Assembly: GCA_024752435.1 (NCBI GenBank)
Contig: CP103025.1
Coordinates: 2,480,001 to 2,544,000 of the forward strand
From: Allantophomopsis cytisporea
Taxonomy: Eukaryota > Ascomycota > Leotiomycetes > Phacidiales > Phacidiaceae
Length of the DNA stretch: 64,000 bases
Direction: 5' to 3'
A program made the position numbers and the translations under genes. Below the pieces are notes generated by a model. The model was not told the origin of the DNA, did not search any database, and saw only the letters and a program-made list of their open reading frames with translations. Below, in pieces: positions 62,587 to 64,000 of the stretch (position 1 is its first letter; the number at the start of each line of letters is the position of its first letter).

Positions 62587-63715
62587 TCCATACTATCAAC
62601 TTAACATGTTATCACGCCACATGGCCGCAACATCGCTTTCGTCAAGGGGGCATATCATTCGGGGATTACTTTAGCTATGCCCTTATGAAGGTGATAATTC
62701 ATCGTTTAGTGTTAGACTGCTTTCAATAACGCTCGTTTTTTATATGGATTCTCTTATACTTCAAGTATCGTCACTAGCAATCTTGATAACTAAAGACTGA
62801 AGTTTCAGTTAATAACTTTGTAAAAAGCTGCAAAATCTCATCGAGTACGAATAACGAATCTGTTGAATACCCCTTCGTAGATATCTGCTCTTTCTCCATC
62901 ACAATAGTAAACAAAAAATATAGATAACTTCACCTTTGACCAAAATTCGGCTTATTGATTGGCAAAACCCCCCCTGTATGCGAAACGATGGATTCTGTAT
63001 CACCTAAGAGAACACCAGTACCCCAAATACCCGACATTGATTTAGAATTGTCAAAATGCATTGAATCGAACAGAATAACTATATAACCAAAATTTTAAAG
63101 TTCTCAGTAAAATGCTCTTTAAAGTCAAATATTGCTTTTAAACAATCTATTTCGTAAATACACTGCTATTTCCGTTATCTAAGCTACAATATTTGTTAAT
63201 TTCATCTTTTTTTACCCTAGTTTTGTTTATAATGATATGTTTTGTTCTATTATATGTCGAAGTAGTGCTCTTTGTAATATACGTCTTATAATGTTTAAGT
63301 GATAGTATTCAATTTGTACTTTATATTACTGATTTTGTACTACTGCGTGAACCTCTCTGAGTTGCCAAAGGCTAATAACCAACTGTCAGTAGCAGTTGAC
63401 CTTCGATTCGTAACATAACTAAAAAGGTTTATCGAAGTATGTTAAAAAGCTGCTTATAATTATACTAGTTGAGGTAGAATTAAAAATCTATGATCTATGA
63501 GAAGCCTCCTTATGTAAGCCTTGGAAACAATCCGATCAGCTTACTCGATTCCGACTTGGCAGCGCGCGCGTATATCAATTTATGGTTGCCTAACTGTGAT
63601 AACGGATAACTTCAGTTATCGTACAGAGATCTAACTTAAATACTCATCATAAACAATCTTGGTAACGTCTTTCGTAACCTCTTCTCTTTAGCTACGTAAC
63701 AACCACAACGTAACG
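62587..63715. other. AT-rich gene-free spacer
   Basis: About 1.1 kb, very AT-rich, with many TpA-rich words and no frame of note, between two GC-richer genes. The composition would fit an old repeat changed by repeat-induced point mutation, but no transposon text is recognised. Confidence 0.45.
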
Positions 63716-64000
63716 ATGGCACAGTCGTCTCGAAATCCAGGTGGCCCAGCCCCTCAAGCCTTGCACCATGAGTTGCGGACCGCTGAAAATAGCGCCGCCT
63801 ACCTCCTAGATAAGCTTCGATCTATGGCAGAAAGCAACCCTCAATTAGCTTTGTTAGATGTCGGTGCCGGCTCGGGCACTATCTCGGCGACTCTCGCGCT
63901 AGTCATCCCAAACGGCAAAGTCACCGCTACCGACCTAAACAAGACGGAGATCCTGTCGCGAGCTCAGACGGCCGCCGAATCGGTAGGGGCTAAAAATATC
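63716..64000 (+). CDS. Class I SAM-dependent methyltransferase, N-terminal part (cut by window edge)
   Basis: Only the first 95 codons are inside the window, from the ATG at 63716. Motif I is clear: LALLDVGAGSGTISATLA, the S-adenosylmethionine-binding glycine loop. A post-I acidic residue follows in KVTATDLNK. The type resembles UbiE/COQ5-like and fungal secondary-metabolite methyltransferases (LaeA relatives lack the ALHHELRTAEN start). Substrate and end are outside view. It follows the SDR on the same strand across an AT-rich gap. Confidence 0.8.
   Translation, partial: MAQSSRNPGGPAPQALHHELRTAENSAAYLLDKLRSMAESNPQLALLDVGAGSGTISATLALVIPNGKVTATDLNKTEILSRAQTAAESVGAKNI

Overview
The window is a filamentous ascomycete chromosome segment, most likely Pezizomycotina. 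Genes are split by short GT-AG introns (mostly 41-94 nt) with CTRAY-like branch sites and lie far apart. The families present (NRPS-like enzyme, hybrid histidine kinase with PAS domains, Pth11/rhodopsin-type membrane proteins, Cu-only GPI superoxide dismutase, MFS transporter, FAD-linked oxidase) are typical of these fungi. Nothing prokaryotic, no rRNA gene and no CRISPR array was seen. All exon structures were worked out by hand from splice signals and frame.

Layout. 0-3.2 kb: an adenylation-thiolation-membrane-beta-helix NRPS-like enzyme on the minus strand, cut by the left edge. 3.3-12.4 kb: a gene-poor stretch with one doubtful two-exon gene and a degenerate 70-73 bp tandem repeat. 12.4-18.9 kb: a gene graveyard. 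It holds a cysteine-synthase-like/rhodanese fusion with an in-frame TGA, a divergent MFS transporter with an in-frame TAG and a damaged splice acceptor, and two more degraded reading frames. 20.9-22.6 kb: allantoinase, with GATA-factor motifs upstream. 25.9-27.6 kb: a Ser/Thr-rich, probably GPI-anchored surface protein. 35.0-35.9 kb: a GPI-type Cu-only superoxide dismutase with a TACTC microsatellite upstream. 39.2-42.6 kb: a hybrid histidine kinase. 46.0-58.2 kb: three paralogous seven-helix rhodopsin/Pth11-like membrane proteins, with an alpha/beta hydrolase and gene remnants between them. 58.8-64 kb: an MDR reductase, an FAD-linked oxidase remnant, an SDR and the start of a class I methyltransferase. 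This set resembles a small, partly decayed secondary-metabolism locus reaching past the right edge.

How the genes work together. Allantoinase serves purine nitrogen salvage and its upstream GATA motifs fit nitrogen-catabolite control. The three rhodopsin-like proteins and the histidine kinase suggest environmental sensing. The SOD and the Ser/Thr-rich protein act at the cell surface. The right-edge oxidoreductases and methyltransferase may share a pathway, but the oxidase there is broken. Dead genes concentrated at 12-19 kb, 51-53 kb and 60-61 kb suggest an accessory region under relaxed selection.
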